Positions 46,728 through 57,448 of a stretch of 64,000 nt of DNA are shown here, piece after piece. The stretch is from Clostridium chauvoei (GTDB lineage: Bacteria; Bacillota; Clostridia; Clostridiales; Clostridiaceae). Positions within the stretch are counted from its first letter, which is position 1, and each line of letters starts with the position of its first letter. A program made the translations under genes and the position numbers. The stretch covers positions 992,001 to 1,056,000 of the forward strand of contig NZ_CP018624.1 in the NCBI RefSeq assembly GCF_002327185.1, written 5' to 3'. The notes beneath the pieces are model-generated. The model was not told where the DNA came from and searched no databases. It worked only from the letters and a program-made list of their open reading frames with translations.

Positions 46728-46742
46728 TCTGAGGTGATTTAA

Positions 46743-48107
46743 TTGGAACTAAATTTTTTAGAACTTTTGGAAGCTATTGATGGTGATATAGTAATTGAAG
46801 CTGAAAAAAAAGAATTTAATAAGCTTTCAACTGATACTAGAAAAATAGAAAATAATAATATATTTTTAGCTATAAATGGTGAAAACTTTAATGGGAATAA
46901 GTATGTAAAAGAAGCGATGCAAAAAGGAGCCTCTATAGCAATAGTAGATGAAATTCTTTTTAATAAAGAAGAGTTAAATAACAATATAACAGTTATAAAG
47001 GTTAATAATACAGAGGTTGCTTTATTAAAACTTGCTAATTATTATAGAAATAAATTAGGAGTAAAAGTAGTTTCTGTAACGGGATCTTGCGGAAAAACAT
47101 CAACTAAAGATCTTATAGCTGGATTTTTAAGTTATAAATATAAGGTTTTTAAGACAAAAGGAAACTTTAATAATCAAATTGGATTACCTCTTATGATTTT
47201 AGAGTTAGATTCAAGTATTGATGTTGCAGTCTTAGAAATGGGAATGAGTGACTTAGGAGAAATACACACTTTAGCAGAAACAGCAAGACCAGATATTGCA
47301 GTAATTACTAATATAGGATTATCACATATCGAAAATTTAAAAACACAAGATAATATTATGAAAGCTAAATTAGAAATTACAGATTTTTTCAATGAAAATA
47401 ATACACTTATTGTTAATGGAGAAGATGAAAGACTTAAAGAATTAAGGAATAAAAGTTTTAAAGTTTCAAAAATTGGATATAATGATGAATATGATGTATA
47501 TGCTACTAATATTATACTAGAGGAGGAGCAAACAAAATTTGATGCTCATCTAAATGGTGAAACATATACTTTCGCTTTAAAAATACCAGGAAAGCATAAT
47601 GTACTTAATGCTATGCTTGCAATAAAAGTAGCTGATGAACTAGGAATTTCTTTAGAGGATATGAATAAAGGAATAGCTAATATAGAAGCTACATCAATGA
47701 GATTGCAGGTTATAAAAAAAGATAAAATAACAATAATAAACGATTGCTATAACGCTAGTCCTGATTCTATGAAATCATCATTAGATGTATTAAGTATGTA
47801 TAAGGCGGGTAGAAAAGTAGCTATATTAGGAACTATGAATGAACTGGGAGAAGAATCTAAAGTAGCTCATAAAGATGTTGGAACATATGCAACAAGTAAA
47901 GTAGATTTATTAATAGCAATAGGTAGCTATAGTCAATCCTTTAAAGATGGTTTTAAAGGAAAGGCAATTGAGATTTATGACACTAAAGAAGACTTTATAA
48001 ACAATGTACATTTATTAATTAAAGAAAATGATACAATTTTAGTTAAGGCTTCAAGAGGAATGAAATTTGAAGACATTGTTAATTCTTTAGAAGAAATCTC
48101 AGTATAA
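46743..48107 (+). CDS. murF: UDP-MurNAc-tripeptide:D-Ala-D-Ala ligase
   Basis: 454 aa Mur ligase that adds D-Ala-D-Ala. P-loop VTGSCGKTSTKDL, FNNQIGLPLMIL and NDCYNASPDSMKSSL, all hallmarks of MurF. TTG start: GAGGTG lies 6 nt upstream and no ATG/GTG is close, so translation initiation may be modest. Between murE and mraY; its end holds the strong Shine-Dalgarno element for mraY. Confidence 0.95.
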   Translation: MELNFLELLEAIDGDIVIEAEKKEFNKLSTDTRKIENNNIFLAINGENFNGNKYVKEAMQKGASIAIVDEILFNKEELNNNITVIKVNNTEVALLKLANYYRNKLGVKVVSVTGSCGKTSTKDLIAGFLSYKYKVFKTKGNFNNQIGLPLMILELDSSIDVAVLEMGMSDLGEIHTLAETARPDIAVITNIGLSHIENLKTQDNIMKAKLEITDFFNENNTLIVNGEDERLKELRNKSFKVSKIGYNDEYDVYATNIILEEEQTKFDAHLNGETYTFALKIPGKHNVLNAMLAIKVADELGISLEDMNKGIANIEATSMRLQVIKKDKITIINDCYNASPDSMKSSLDVLSMYKAGRKVAILGTMNELGEESKVAHKDVGTYATSKVDLLIAIGSYSQSFKDGFKGKAIEIYDTKEDFINNVHLLIKENDTILVKASRGMKFEDIVNSLEEISV

Positions 48108-48109
48108 CG

Positions 48110-48143
48110 AAGGAGGTGAGCTGCTTAAAAATAGCAGCAAAAC
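48110..48143 (+). promoter_or_regulatory. mraY ribosome binding site separated from ATG by a hairpin
   Basis: AAGGAGGTGAG (48110-48120) is an almost perfect anti-SD match, but the ATG is 27 nt beyond AGGAGG. In between, GCTGCT (48120-48125) and AGCAGC (48133-48138) form a 6-bp stem with a 7-nt loop. Folding it out leaves about 8 nt, the ideal distance. An in-frame TAG just upstream of the ATG excludes an earlier start. Confidence 0.65.
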
Positions 48144-49118
48144 ATGGGGGATAAATTAATAGATATAATAACATCAAATTTGGCGATAGCATTAGTATTA
48201 GGAGTTTTAATATCCTTAGTACTTGGGCCAATTACAATACCAATACTTAGAAGATTAAAGTTTGGTCAAAATATAAGAAAAGAAGGGCCAAAAAGCCATT
48301 TAAAAAAAGCAGGAACTCCTACTATGGGTGGTGTTATATTCCTTTTATCAACAACTATTACTATGATAGTAATGCGCTTTAATCCTACAGATGAAGCTAT
48401 GATAGCTTTATATTCATTTATAGCTTTTGGTTTTATTGGATTTTTAGATGATATGCTAAAAATAATAAAAAAGGAAAGTGAAGGTTTAAAAGCATGGCAA
48501 AAAATGCTTTTACTTTTAATATTCTCAACAGCTATTGCTATTTATGGATATTATAATTTAGGAACTAACCTTAAAATTCCGTTTATAGGAACTGAAATTC
48601 CTTTAGGAATTTTATATATTCCATTTGTTATTGTATATTATGCAGCTACTACAAATGCTGTAAATCTTACTGATGGATTAGATGGTTTAGCTTCAACAGT
48701 AACAGTTTTAGTTCTTACATTCTTTACAGTTGTAGCATTTACTATGAAACAAAATTCAATAGCGATATTTTCAATAGCTTTAATTGGAGGACTTTTAGGT
48801 TTCTTGAAATATAATGCATATCCAGCTAGAGTGTTTATGGGAGACACAGGATCCCTTGCATTAGGAGGTGCTATAGCAACTATAGCATTAGTATTAGAAT
48901 TACCGTTAATTTTATTCATAGTAGGTGGAATCTATGTTATAGAAACACTATCTGTTATATTACAAGTAGGATCATATAAGTTAAGAGGAAAAAGATTATT
49001 TAAAATGGCACCAATACATCATCACTTTGAACAAGTAGGATGGAATGAAACAAAGATTGTTACGATATTTTCAGTTATAACAGTTATATTATGTTTTATT
49101 GGTTTTATAGCTCTTTAA
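48144..49118 (+). CDS. mraY: phospho-N-acetylmuramoyl-pentapeptide transferase
   Basis: 324 aa, about ten transmembrane helices. Makes lipid I from UDP-MurNAc-pentapeptide and undecaprenyl phosphate. Catalytic motifs: [26 protein letters not shown] (Asp pair), [14 protein letters not shown], and cytoplasmic [15 protein letters not shown]. Translation signals are unusual: strong Shine-Dalgarno lies across a hairpin from the ATG. murD, which often follows, is absent; the next gene is spoVE. Confidence 0.96.
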   Translation: MGDKLIDIITSNLAIALVLGVLISLVLGPITIPILRRLKFGQNIRKEGPKSHLKKAGTPTMGGVIFLLSTTITMIVMRFNPTDEAMIALYSFIAFGFIGFLDDMLKIIKKESEGLKAWQKMLLLLIFSTAIAIYGYYNLGTNLKIPFIGTEIPLGILYIPFVIVYYAATTNAVNLTDGLDGLASTVTVLVLTFFTVVAFTMKQNSIAIFSIALIGGLLGFLKYNAYPARVFMGDTGSLALGGAIATIALVLELPLILFIVGGIYVIETLSVILQVGSYKLRGKRLFKMAPIHHHFEQVGWNETKIVTIFSVITVILCFIGFIAL

Positions 49119-49141
49119 TCAATTGATTTGGAGGAATATTA

Positions 49142-50266
49142 ATGAGAAAAACTAGGCCTAAAAGAAAAATGGGTGAAATAGATTATGGTATTTTTTATGC
49201 TATTTTAATTCTTTTGGCAATAGGAGTAGTCATGGTGTATTCTGCAAGTTCATATTATGCTATGTTTAAAGAGGGCGATAGTATGTTCTATCTTAAGAGA
49301 CAAATAGTATGGGCTACACTAGGATTATTATCTATGGTTTTTATGATGACAATAGATTATCATAAATTAAGAAGATATACTAAATTATTAATAATAATTA
49401 CAATACCGTTGCTTATTGCAGTACATTTCTTCCCAGCAGTTAATGGAGCAAAAAGATGGATTCAATTAGGTCCAGCGTCATTCCAACCTTCAGAACTTGC
49501 AAAATATGTAGTAGTAATATTTTTAGCAAAAAGTATAGATATTAAAGGTGATGGAATTAAGAAGTTTACTACAGGGATACTTCCTTATTTAGCAGCATCA
49601 GGTATGTTTGCAGCTTTAGTACTTGCTCAAAAGAATTTAAGTATAGCATCTATAATAATGATAGTTACATTTATAATGCTATTTGTAGGTGGAGGAAGAA
49701 TAAAAGATTTATTTGGAAAACTAGCACCAGTACTTCTTGCGGCTGTTGGATTATTTATAGTTCTAGAACCTTATAGAATGGCAAGACTTATGAGTTTTAC
49801 AAATCCTTGGAAGGATGCAGCAGGAGACGGGTATCAATTAATACAATCTTTTTATGCATTAGGGGCAGGTGGAATTACTGGATTAGGATTAGGTCAATCA
49901 AGACAAAAAACATTATATATGCCAGAACCACATAATGATTTTATATTTTCTATAATAGGTGAAGAACTAGGTCTTATAGGTTGTTTATGTATTATGGCAT
50001 TATTCTTATTCTTTATTTGGAGAGGTATAAAGGTTGCTATGAATGCAAAAGATACGTATGGTACTTTATTAGCAACAGGAATCACTTCAATTATTGCAGT
50101 GCAAGCTATAATAAACATAGCGGTTGTTACTGGTTCAATGCCTGTAACAGGTGTACCAATGCCTTTTATAAGTTATGGGGGAACATCTCTTGTAATTAAT
50201 ATGATGGCTATGGGCATACTTTTAAACATATCAAGGCAAACAGAGGGAAAAGAAGATAGAATTTAA
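49142..50266 (+). CDS. spoVE: FtsW/RodA/SpoVE family peptidoglycan polymerase
   Basis: 374 aa SEDS glycosyltransferase with about ten helices. SEDS marks are GVVMVYSASSYYA, NGAKRWIQLGPASFQPSELAKY, GYQLIQSFYALGAGG and the C-terminal VTGVPMPFISYGGTSL. It polymerises lipid II together with a class B PBP, here SpoVD two genes upstream, so SpoVE/FtsW identity is more likely than RodA. Terminator follows; murG and murD do not. Confidence 0.93.
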   Translation: MRKTRPKRKMGEIDYGIFYAILILLAIGVVMVYSASSYYAMFKEGDSMFYLKRQIVWATLGLLSMVFMMTIDYHKLRRYTKLLIIITIPLLIAVHFFPAVNGAKRWIQLGPASFQPSELAKYVVVIFLAKSIDIKGDGIKKFTTGILPYLAASGMFAALVLAQKNLSIASIIMIVTFIMLFVGGGRIKDLFGKLAPVLLAAVGLFIVLEPYRMARLMSFTNPWKDAAGDGYQLIQSFYALGAGGITGLGLGQSRQKTLYMPEPHNDFIFSIIGEELGLIGCLCIMALFLFFIWRGIKVAMNAKDTYGTLLATGITSIIAVQAIINIAVVTGSMPVTGVPMPFISYGGTSLVINMMAMGILLNISRQTEGKEDRI

Positions 50267-50299
50267 AAAGAACACCCCTTTACAGGGTGTTCTTTTTTT
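50265..50299 (+). terminator. intrinsic terminator after spoVE
   Basis: AAAAAGAACACCC pairs with GGGTGTTCTTTTT, then more T. Confidence 0.9.
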
Positions 50300-50393
50300 G
50301 TAAATAAGGTAAAAAGTTAACAAAATAGTAATGAAAAAGTGTGAAGAAAGTGTTATCATATAATAAATTATATTTAAAAAAAGAGAGAGAGAT

Positions 50394-51143
50394 ATGAATA
50401 AGAAGGCACAAGAATTTATAAGAAAGAAAAAAAGAAAAAAAGCACTTAGAAAATTAGCTGTGGCAATTTTTATATTTATTATTGCTTTAGTAATTTTTAT
50501 TTATAAGTCACCTATATTTAATTTGAAAACTATTAATTTTGAAGGCATAATAACATTAAATGAAGAGGAATTACAAGAAAACTTAAGAGAATTTAATGGT
50601 AAAAATATTTTTACTATTAATTATGATAAGATAAAAAGCAAAATTAAGCAAAATCCATATATTAGTGAAGTTTCAGTAGAAAAAGATGGTGTTAATAGTT
50701 TAAATATAACTATTAAAGAAAATAAAATAGCATTTTATATTGAGGATGGAGAAACTAAGAATATAATAAACAATGACTTAGTTTTAGTTGAAAAGGTTCC
50801 TAGTATTGAAGGAAGAAACTTAGTAAAATTATTAGGAATCAAAGCTGAAGTAAATGAAATAGGTAAAAAAATAATAGATAATAATCACTTAACTAAAATA
50901 TTAAATGATTTTTATCCTATTATAGAAAATATGCCGAAGGAGCATAAATTAGAAAGTATTGATGTAGCAGATATAACAAATATAAAAACTAATATTGAAA
51001 ATGTGAAAATATTTTTAGGTGATACAGAAAACTTAGTAGATAAAATGAATTTAGTATTAAATGCAATAGACCAAGGAGCGATAACGAAGGGCTATATAGA
51101 TTTAAGCTTTGATGGTCCACCTGTAATAAAAGAAGAAAATTAA
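50394..51143 (+). CDS. divIB: cell-division protein FtsQ/DivIB
   Basis: 249 aa bitopic protein: very basic cytoplasmic N-terminus, one membrane helix (LAVAIFIFIIALVIFIY) and a POTRA-type extracytoplasmic domain starting SPIFNLKTINFEGI with NPYISEVSVEKDGVNSLNITIKE. DivIB stabilises FtsL and DivIC in the divisome. It has its own transcription unit after the spoVE terminator, with TATAAT-like sequence near 50360. Next gene DUF881 begins 15 nt later. Confidence 0.88.
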   Translation: MNKKAQEFIRKKKRKKALRKLAVAIFIFIIALVIFIYKSPIFNLKTINFEGIITLNEEELQENLREFNGKNIFTINYDKIKSKIKQNPYISEVSVEKDGVNSLNITIKENKIAFYIEDGETKNIINNDLVLVEKVPSIEGRNLVKLLGIKAEVNEIGKKIIDNNHLTKILNDFYPIIENMPKEHKLESIDVADITNIKTNIENVKIFLGDTENLVDKMNLVLNAIDQGAITKGYIDLSFDGPPVIKEEN

Positions 51144-51158
51144 TAGAGGGGGTACAAA

Positions 51159-51878
51159 ATGAAGAGAGCCACTTCACAAATAGTAGTAGCAGTTGTATGT
51201 GCATTATTAGGGTTTTTACTTGCACACCAATTTAAACTTTTAAACAAAAAAGAACAAACAAATTTAAATAGTCAAAATTCAAATATAATAGCAGAAATTG
51301 ATAGTTTAAAAAAGGAAAAAGAAGAATTAATGAAATCTAATGGTACTTTATTAGAACAACTTAAAACATTAGAAGAAGCAGCAGCTAAAAAAGGGGAAGT
51401 TGAAGGGGAAGTAAAAAAACAATTAGATAATGCAAGAATGCATTTAGGTTTAGTAGATGTTAAAGGTCCAGGGATGACTATAACAATAACACCTAAAACT
51501 AATATTTTTGGATCAAGTGGAAGTGATTCAGCTAGAGATATTAGTGAAGAAGAACTAGTTCATATAGTTAATTTACTATGGTATTCAAGAGCTGAGGCTA
51601 TTTCTATAAATGACTTTAGAATAACACCTCAAACTGGCATAAAGAATTCAGGTAATTATATTTGGATTAGTTCAGTTGGTAAAATAGATCCTAAAGATAA
51701 AATAGTAATTAAGGTTATAGGTGAAAAAGAAAAGTTGAATGTTGGAATGACTTTTCCAGGATCACTTGATTACGCAGCTCTTCAAAACTACAATGCAGAA
51801 GTCAAAACTAGTGATGATATTGTAATAAACAAAACAACACAATCACTTAAATCAGAGTTTATTAAACCAATAAATTAA
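51159..51878 (+). CDS. DUF881 family protein (first copy, YlxW-like)
   Basis: 239 aa. N-terminal membrane helix, coiled-coil (KKEKEELMKSNGTLLEQLKTLEEAAAKKGE) and a C-terminal DUF881 domain starting LGLVDVKGPGMTITI with GNYIWISSVGKID. Function unknown but family members sit next to divIB and sbp in Bacillus and clostridia, suggesting a role at the division site. A paralogue lies two genes downstream, flanking sbp. Confidence 0.85.
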   Translation: MKRATSQIVVAVVCALLGFLLAHQFKLLNKKEQTNLNSQNSNIIAEIDSLKKEKEELMKSNGTLLEQLKTLEEAAAKKGEVEGEVKKQLDNARMHLGLVDVKGPGMTITITPKTNIFGSSGSDSARDISEEELVHIVNLLWYSRAEAISINDFRITPQTGIKNSGNYIWISSVGKIDPKDKIVIKVIGEKEKLNVGMTFPGSLDYAALQNYNAEVKTSDDIVINKTTQSLKSEFIKPIN

Positions 51879-51890
51879 GGAGGGAAAACA

Positions 51891-52244
51891 ATGATAGCGT
51901 TTATAGGATTACTTTTAGGGATTCTTTTAGGACTTATATTAGATGTTAATATACCAGATACTTTTTCTCCTTATATGTCGGTAGCAATACTTGCTTGTTT
52001 AGATTCAGTATTTGGTGCTGTAAGAGCATCAATGTCTAAAACTTTTAAAGCAGATATATTTATATCGGGTTTTTTTGGAAATGCAGCATTAGCTGCAGGG
52101 CTTGCATATCTTGGAGATAAACTTGGAATTCCAATATATATAGCTGCTGTAATAGTGTTTGGAGGTAGAATATTTGATAACTTTGCAACTATAAGAAGGT
52201 TAGCAATTGAAAAAGCGAAGTCATACAAGAGAGGTATGAAATGA
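51891..52244 (+). CDS. sbp: small basic protein family (DUF1290, Sbp-like)
   Basis: 117 aa membrane protein with three to four hydrophobic helices: an N-terminal IGLLLGILLGLIL, then YMSVAILACLDSVFGAVRASM and FGGRIFDNFATIRRL. DUF1290 is the B. subtilis Sbp family that lies between ylxX and ftsA. Function unknown. AAGGAGGG ribosome binding site 7 nt upstream; its stop overlaps the next DUF881 start (ATGA). Confidence 0.88.
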   Translation: MIAFIGLLLGILLGLILDVNIPDTFSPYMSVAILACLDSVFGAVRASMSKTFKADIFISGFFGNAALAAGLAYLGDKLGIPIYIAAVIVFGGRIFDNFATIRRLAIEKAKSYKRGMK

Positions 52245-52972
52245 AACGGGCAACTGGAAAAATATTAATATTTTTTGGGTCCATACTTCTTGGATTTTTT
52301 ATAATAAATGGAATAAGCTTAAAAAATATGCCAAGAATGGTTCAGTTAAATGCTATTGAATATAAAAAGGCTATAGATGAGAGGAATCAGTTATATAAAG
52401 AAGTAGAAGGATTAAGAGAAGAGAATTATAAAAATAAAGAAAAAATGAACAGCTACAATCATGATGATAAAAGACAAGAAAAAGTTTTTGAAGATATGAA
52501 AAATCAAGTGAAAGATTATGGAATGATAACGGGACTAAGTGATGTAAAAGGTCCTGGTGTAGTTCTTAAAATAACAGATGGAGATATAAACTTAAAACAA
52601 GATACACAATTTGAAACTTGGAGAAAAATATTACATGATAGTGATATGGCTTTAGTTTTAAATGAAGCTAGGAAGGCTGGAGGAGAGGCTATAGCTGTAA
52701 ATAACCATAGAGTAATTCCATTAACAGGAGTTGTTTGTAATTGGGCTTTTATAGGTTTTGATGATGATTCAATGGAGTATGCTCCCTTTTATATTTATAT
52801 AATAGGGGATCCAGAACAATTAAAAACAGCTCTATTATCTGAAGATAGCCATATACAGAAATTAATTTTACGGGAATTAAAAGTAGAAATAGAAATTAAG
52901 GATGAAATTACGATTCCAGGTACAATACAAAATTTGGAATCGAAATATATGGAAAGACATGAAGGAAATTAA
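52241..52972 (+). CDS. DUF881 family protein (second copy, YlxX-like)
   Basis: 243 aa, same layout as the copy at 51159: N-terminal membrane helix, coiled-coil (YKEVEGLREENYKNKEKM) and a C-terminal domain with LSDVKGPGVVLKITDG. ATG overlaps the sbp stop, so the three genes are translationally linked. Together they match the ylxW-ylxX-sbp set of Bacillus with sbp in the middle. ftsA and ftsZ, which follow in Bacillus, are not here. Confidence 0.85.
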   Translation: MKRATGKILIFFGSILLGFFIINGISLKNMPRMVQLNAIEYKKAIDERNQLYKEVEGLREENYKNKEKMNSYNHDDKRQEKVFEDMKNQVKDYGMITGLSDVKGPGVVLKITDGDINLKQDTQFETWRKILHDSDMALVLNEARKAGGEAIAVNNHRVIPLTGVVCNWAFIGFDDDSMEYAPFYIYIIGDPEQLKTALLSEDSHIQKLILRELKVEIEIKDEITIPGTIQNLESKYMERHEGN

Positions 52973-53049
52973 AAAATAATTAAAAAATAAAGGAAATATT
53001 AATTTTTTGTAGAATATTTAACTATGATAAGTCTATAGGGGGAAGCATT

Positions 53050-53706
53050 TTGAAAATTGAAGACAATATTAAATTAATATCAGAAAAAATTCCAGATAAC
53101 GTTATGCTTTTAGCTGTTTCAAAAACAAAACCACTAGAAGATTTAGAAAGAGCTTATAAAAGTGGCATAAGAGATTTTGGAGAAAATAAAGTGCAAGAAC
53201 TATTGGCAAAGGAAGAAAACTTTCATAAAGATATAAGGTGGCATTTTATAGGCAATTTACAATTAAATAAAGTTAAATATTTAGTTAATAAAGTATACCT
53301 TATACATTCTCTTTCAAGTATAAAATTATTAGAAAAAATAGAAAAAGAATTTGCAAAAAAGGATTCTATAGCAAATACTTTAATTCAAATAAATATTGGA
53401 AGAGAAGAAAGTAAAGGTGGTATTTTACTAGAAGAATTAAATAACATTATAGAATGTGTAGAACATTGCCAGCATGTTAAAGTAAAAGGAATAATGACAA
53501 TTATTCCAAAAGGTAATGATGAAAGTAATAGACATTACTTTAAAGCAATAAAAAAAGTTTTCGACAATATAAAAACATATAAATACAAGAATATATCTAT
53601 GGAAATACTTTCAATGGGAATGACAAATGATTATGAAATTGCTATTGAAGAGGGATCTAATTTGGTGAGAATTGGATCAGGTATATTTGGAAAAAGAAAC
53701 ATATAG
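53050..53706 (+). CDS. YggS family PLP-binding protein (YlmE)
   Basis: 218 aa alanine-racemase-fold protein. Binds pyridoxal phosphate through the Lys of VMLLAVSKTKP; also DFGENKVQEL, RWHFIGNLQLNK and the C-terminal LSMGMTNDYEIAIEEGSNLVRIGSGIFG. Thought to balance free PLP and amino-acid pools. TTG start with GGGGGAAG upstream. Leads the ylmE-sepF-yggT-ylmH-divIVA string. Confidence 0.93.
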   Translation: MKIEDNIKLISEKIPDNVMLLAVSKTKPLEDLERAYKSGIRDFGENKVQELLAKEENFHKDIRWHFIGNLQLNKVKYLVNKVYLIHSLSSIKLLEKIEKEFAKKDSIANTLIQINIGREESKGGILLEELNNIIECVEHCQHVKVKGIMTIIPKGNDESNRHYFKAIKKVFDNIKTYKYKNISMEILSMGMTNDYEIAIEEGSNLVRIGSGIFGKRNI

Positions 53707-53718
53707 GGGGATTAAAAA

Positions 53719-54168
53719 ATGGGCAATATGTTTGGAAAATTTAAAGATTTAATAGGAATGGGTGACTATGAGGATGAATTCGATGAATTCGATGAAGTAG
53801 AAGGGAAAGAAGAAGAAGAGGAAGTTGAACCAATAATTCCAAATACAAAAGGAACAAAGGTAGTTAATATTCACTCAGCAGCTACTGCAAAAGTAATGGT
53901 AACTAAGCCAGTAGGATATGATGATGCGAGAGAAATTGCAGATGCAATAAAGGCAAGAAAAATTGTATTAGTAAATGCTACAGGATTAGAAACTAAAACA
54001 GCTCAAAGACTTGTAGATTTTATAAGTGGTTCATGTTATGTATTAGGAGCAACTTTACAAGAAATAGAGCAAAGAGTTTATTTATTATCACCTTCTAATG
54101 TAGAAGTAACAAATGAATTGAAAAATGAATTAAGTTCAAAGGCTTTATTTAATTGGAGCAATAAATAG
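53719..54168 (+). CDS. sepF: cell-division protein SepF
   Basis: 149 aa. N-terminal membrane-targeting amphipathic helix (MGNMFGKFKDLIGM), a flexible acidic linker rich in Glu/Asp, then the C-terminal SepF fold (YDDAREIADAIKARKIVLVNATGLETKTAQRLVDF ... of which DFISGSCYVLGATL is the most conserved part). SepF tethers FtsZ to the membrane and organises the Z ring. Followed by a YggT gene with an unusual start. Confidence 0.93.
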   Translation: MGNMFGKFKDLIGMGDYEDEFDEFDEVEGKEEEEEVEPIIPNTKGTKVVNIHSAATAKVMVTKPVGYDDAREIADAIKARKIVLVNATGLETKTAQRLVDFISGSCYVLGATLQEIEQRVYLLSPSNVEVTNELKNELSSKALFNWSNK

Positions 54169-54180
54169 GAGGGGATAATA

Positions 54181-54447
54181 ATAGATATAATTATTACAAT
54201 TGTAAATTTATTAGTAAGATTATTAGAATTTACAATTTTAGCAGAGGTTTTATTAACTTTAATTCCAAGTTTTAGAGAAAGTGCTATTTATAAATTAATA
54301 GAAACCTTTAATAATCCTGTTTTAGAGCCCTGTAGAAGGCTTCAACAAAGAATATTTGAAAATAGTATGATAGATTTTTCGCCTATAATTGCTATAATAT
54401 TTATTAATATATTAAGAAATATTATATTTATGGTGATGCTTAAATGA
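54181..54447 (+). CDS. YggT family membrane protein with ATA start codon
   Basis: 88 codons with two hydrophobic segments and the YggT signature VLEPCRRLQQR. The frame is the same as that of sepF and opens right after its TAG, but no ATG, GTG or TTG exists before a Met near the C-terminus. AGGAGG (54168-54173) is followed after 7 nt by ATA GAT ATA ATT. ATA is therefore the start by position, in place of the expected ATG, or a sequence error. YggT proteins are predicted membrane factors near division genes. Stop overlaps ylmH (ATGA). Confidence 0.8.
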   Translation: MDIIITIVNLLVRLLEFTILAEVLLTLIPSFRESAIYKLIETFNNPVLEPCRRLQQRIFENSMIDFSPIIAIIFINILRNIIFMVMLK

Positions 54448-55214
54448 TGGATAGAGAGTATGTTTTAAAGGCTTTTTCTAAAGAGGAAAGTAATGATGTT
54501 ATAAAAATTTATGAAAAGATGAAGATAGCATCAGAAAGAGGATTTAATACTTTTACAAACTCTTTCTATCCTCCTAATATATGGAGTTTTTTTGTTGAAA
54601 ATTATAACTCGAAAATTTTAAAAGTAGAAGCATCTGGTTTCTTTGAAGAAAGTGAAAGAAGAATTATAGCCTTTAATAATATATATGGTATTAATTATCC
54701 ATTTGTAGTATTAGAAATTATAAATAACTCTAAGTTTACAAATCTATCCCATAGAGATTATTTAGGTGCTATTCTTTCATTAGGTATTGAAAGAGAGAAG
54801 CTTGGAGATATAAAGGTAGATAAGGATAGAGCATTTGTCCCTGTAATCGAAGATATATGGAATTATATATATATAAATTTATCTAATATAGGAAAGGCAC
54901 CTGTTGAAGTAAAGATATTAGAAGATTATAAAAAGGTGCCAAGTACTAATTTCAAAGAAGAGATTTTAATTGTGTCATCACTTAGAATAGATAATTTTGT
55001 TTCTAAGCTTGCAAAAGTGTCAAGAGGAAAAGCTATAGAACTTATAGATAGCGGAAAAATTTTGGTTAATTATTCTAAATCTACAGATAAGAGTCAAGAT
55101 ATAAAAAGTGGGTTTAGAATTACAATTAGAGGAACAGGAAAATTTATTATAGGTGATATTGTTGGTGGAACAAGAAGTGGTAAACAGAGAGTAATTATTA
55201 AAAAATATACATAA
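54444..55214 (+). CDS. ylmH: S4-domain RNA-binding protein YlmH
   Basis: 256 aa. N-terminal region of unknown fold and a C-terminal S4 domain (RIDNFVSKLAKVSRGKAIELIDSGKILVNY). YlmH-type proteins act in ribosome-associated quality control, binding the 50S-tRNA complex with RqcH; notably rqcH is 3.5 kb downstream here on the other strand. ATG overlaps the YggT stop. Confidence 0.9.
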   Translation: MMDREYVLKAFSKEESNDVIKIYEKMKIASERGFNTFTNSFYPPNIWSFFVENYNSKILKVEASGFFEESERRIIAFNNIYGINYPFVVLEIINNSKFTNLSHRDYLGAILSLGIEREKLGDIKVDKDRAFVPVIEDIWNYIYINLSNIGKAPVEVKILEDYKKVPSTNFKEEILIVSSLRIDNFVSKLAKVSRGKAIELIDSGKILVNYSKSTDKSQDIKSGFRITIRGTGKFIIGDIVGGTRSGKQRVIIKKYT

Positions 55215-55232
55215 ATTTAGAGGTGATTAAAT

Positions 55233-55829
55233 ATGAAGCTTACTCCAATGGATATAAATAATAAGGAGTTTAAGAAGGTACTAAGAGGATATAGCCAAGA
55301 AGAGGTTGATGAATTTTTAGATGAAATAGTTGAGAATTATGAAGAGTTATATAAAGAAAATTCAAGATTAAAAGAAGGTTTAGCAAGATCTAATGATCAA
55401 ATTGAACATTATTCTAAAATAGAAAACACAATTCAAAATACATTGTTATTAGCACAAAATGCAGCTGAGCAAGCAAGAGAAAATTCTCAAAAAGAAGCTG
55501 AGATTATAATAAAAAACGCAAATGAAACAGCTCAAAAAATTGTAGACAAAGCACATGCAGATGTGATTCATATAAATGATGAGTATGAGAAAGTAAGACA
55601 AGAATTTATAAAGTTTAGAGCTAAATTTAGGAACTTTATGAATACTCAAACTGAAACTTTTGATGAATTAGAAAAAGATTTAACTAAGAATTATAGTGTA
55701 GCTCAACCTATTGAAGAAATGTTAGAAGAAAAGAACATTCAATTATCAGAAGCGGCTATAGAAATTGTTACAGAAGAAACTTCAACAGAAGATATGGAAG
55801 AAATAAAAAGTTTTTTTGCTAAAAATTAA
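55233..55829 (+). CDS. divIVA: cell-division / septum-site protein DivIVA
   Basis: 198 aa. N-terminal membrane-curvature-binding segment MKLTPMDINNKEFKKVLRGYSQEEVDEFLDEIVENYE is characteristic, followed by a long coiled coil and acidic tail. DivIVA marks cell poles and septa and recruits division and sporulation factors. ATG after GAGGTG. Terminator follows; ileS and lspA, usual next genes in Bacillus, are absent. Confidence 0.94.
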   Translation: MKLTPMDINNKEFKKVLRGYSQEEVDEFLDEIVENYEELYKENSRLKEGLARSNDQIEHYSKIENTIQNTLLLAQNAAEQARENSQKEAEIIIKNANETAQKIVDKAHADVIHINDEYEKVRQEFIKFRAKFRNFMNTQTETFDELEKDLTKNYSVAQPIEEMLEEKNIQLSEAAIEIVTEETSTEDMEEIKSFFAKN

Positions 55830-55833
55830 CCTT

Positions 55834-55862
55834 AAAAATCCGTTTTTACGGATTTTTTTATT
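55834..55862 (+). terminator. intrinsic terminator after divIVA
   Basis: AAAAATCCGT pairs with ACGGATTTTT, then TTT. Confidence 0.85.
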
Positions 55863-55968
55863 TGTTTTTTATTTAAATATATAAAGAATGTATATAATAT
55901 ATTGAGTAAGGTTAGTTAATATATTATAATGTGTTAAGAATTACATAAAGAAATGGAGAATTCTATTT

Positions 55969-57440
<1,472 letters not shown>

Positions 57441-57448
57441 AGGAGCAA

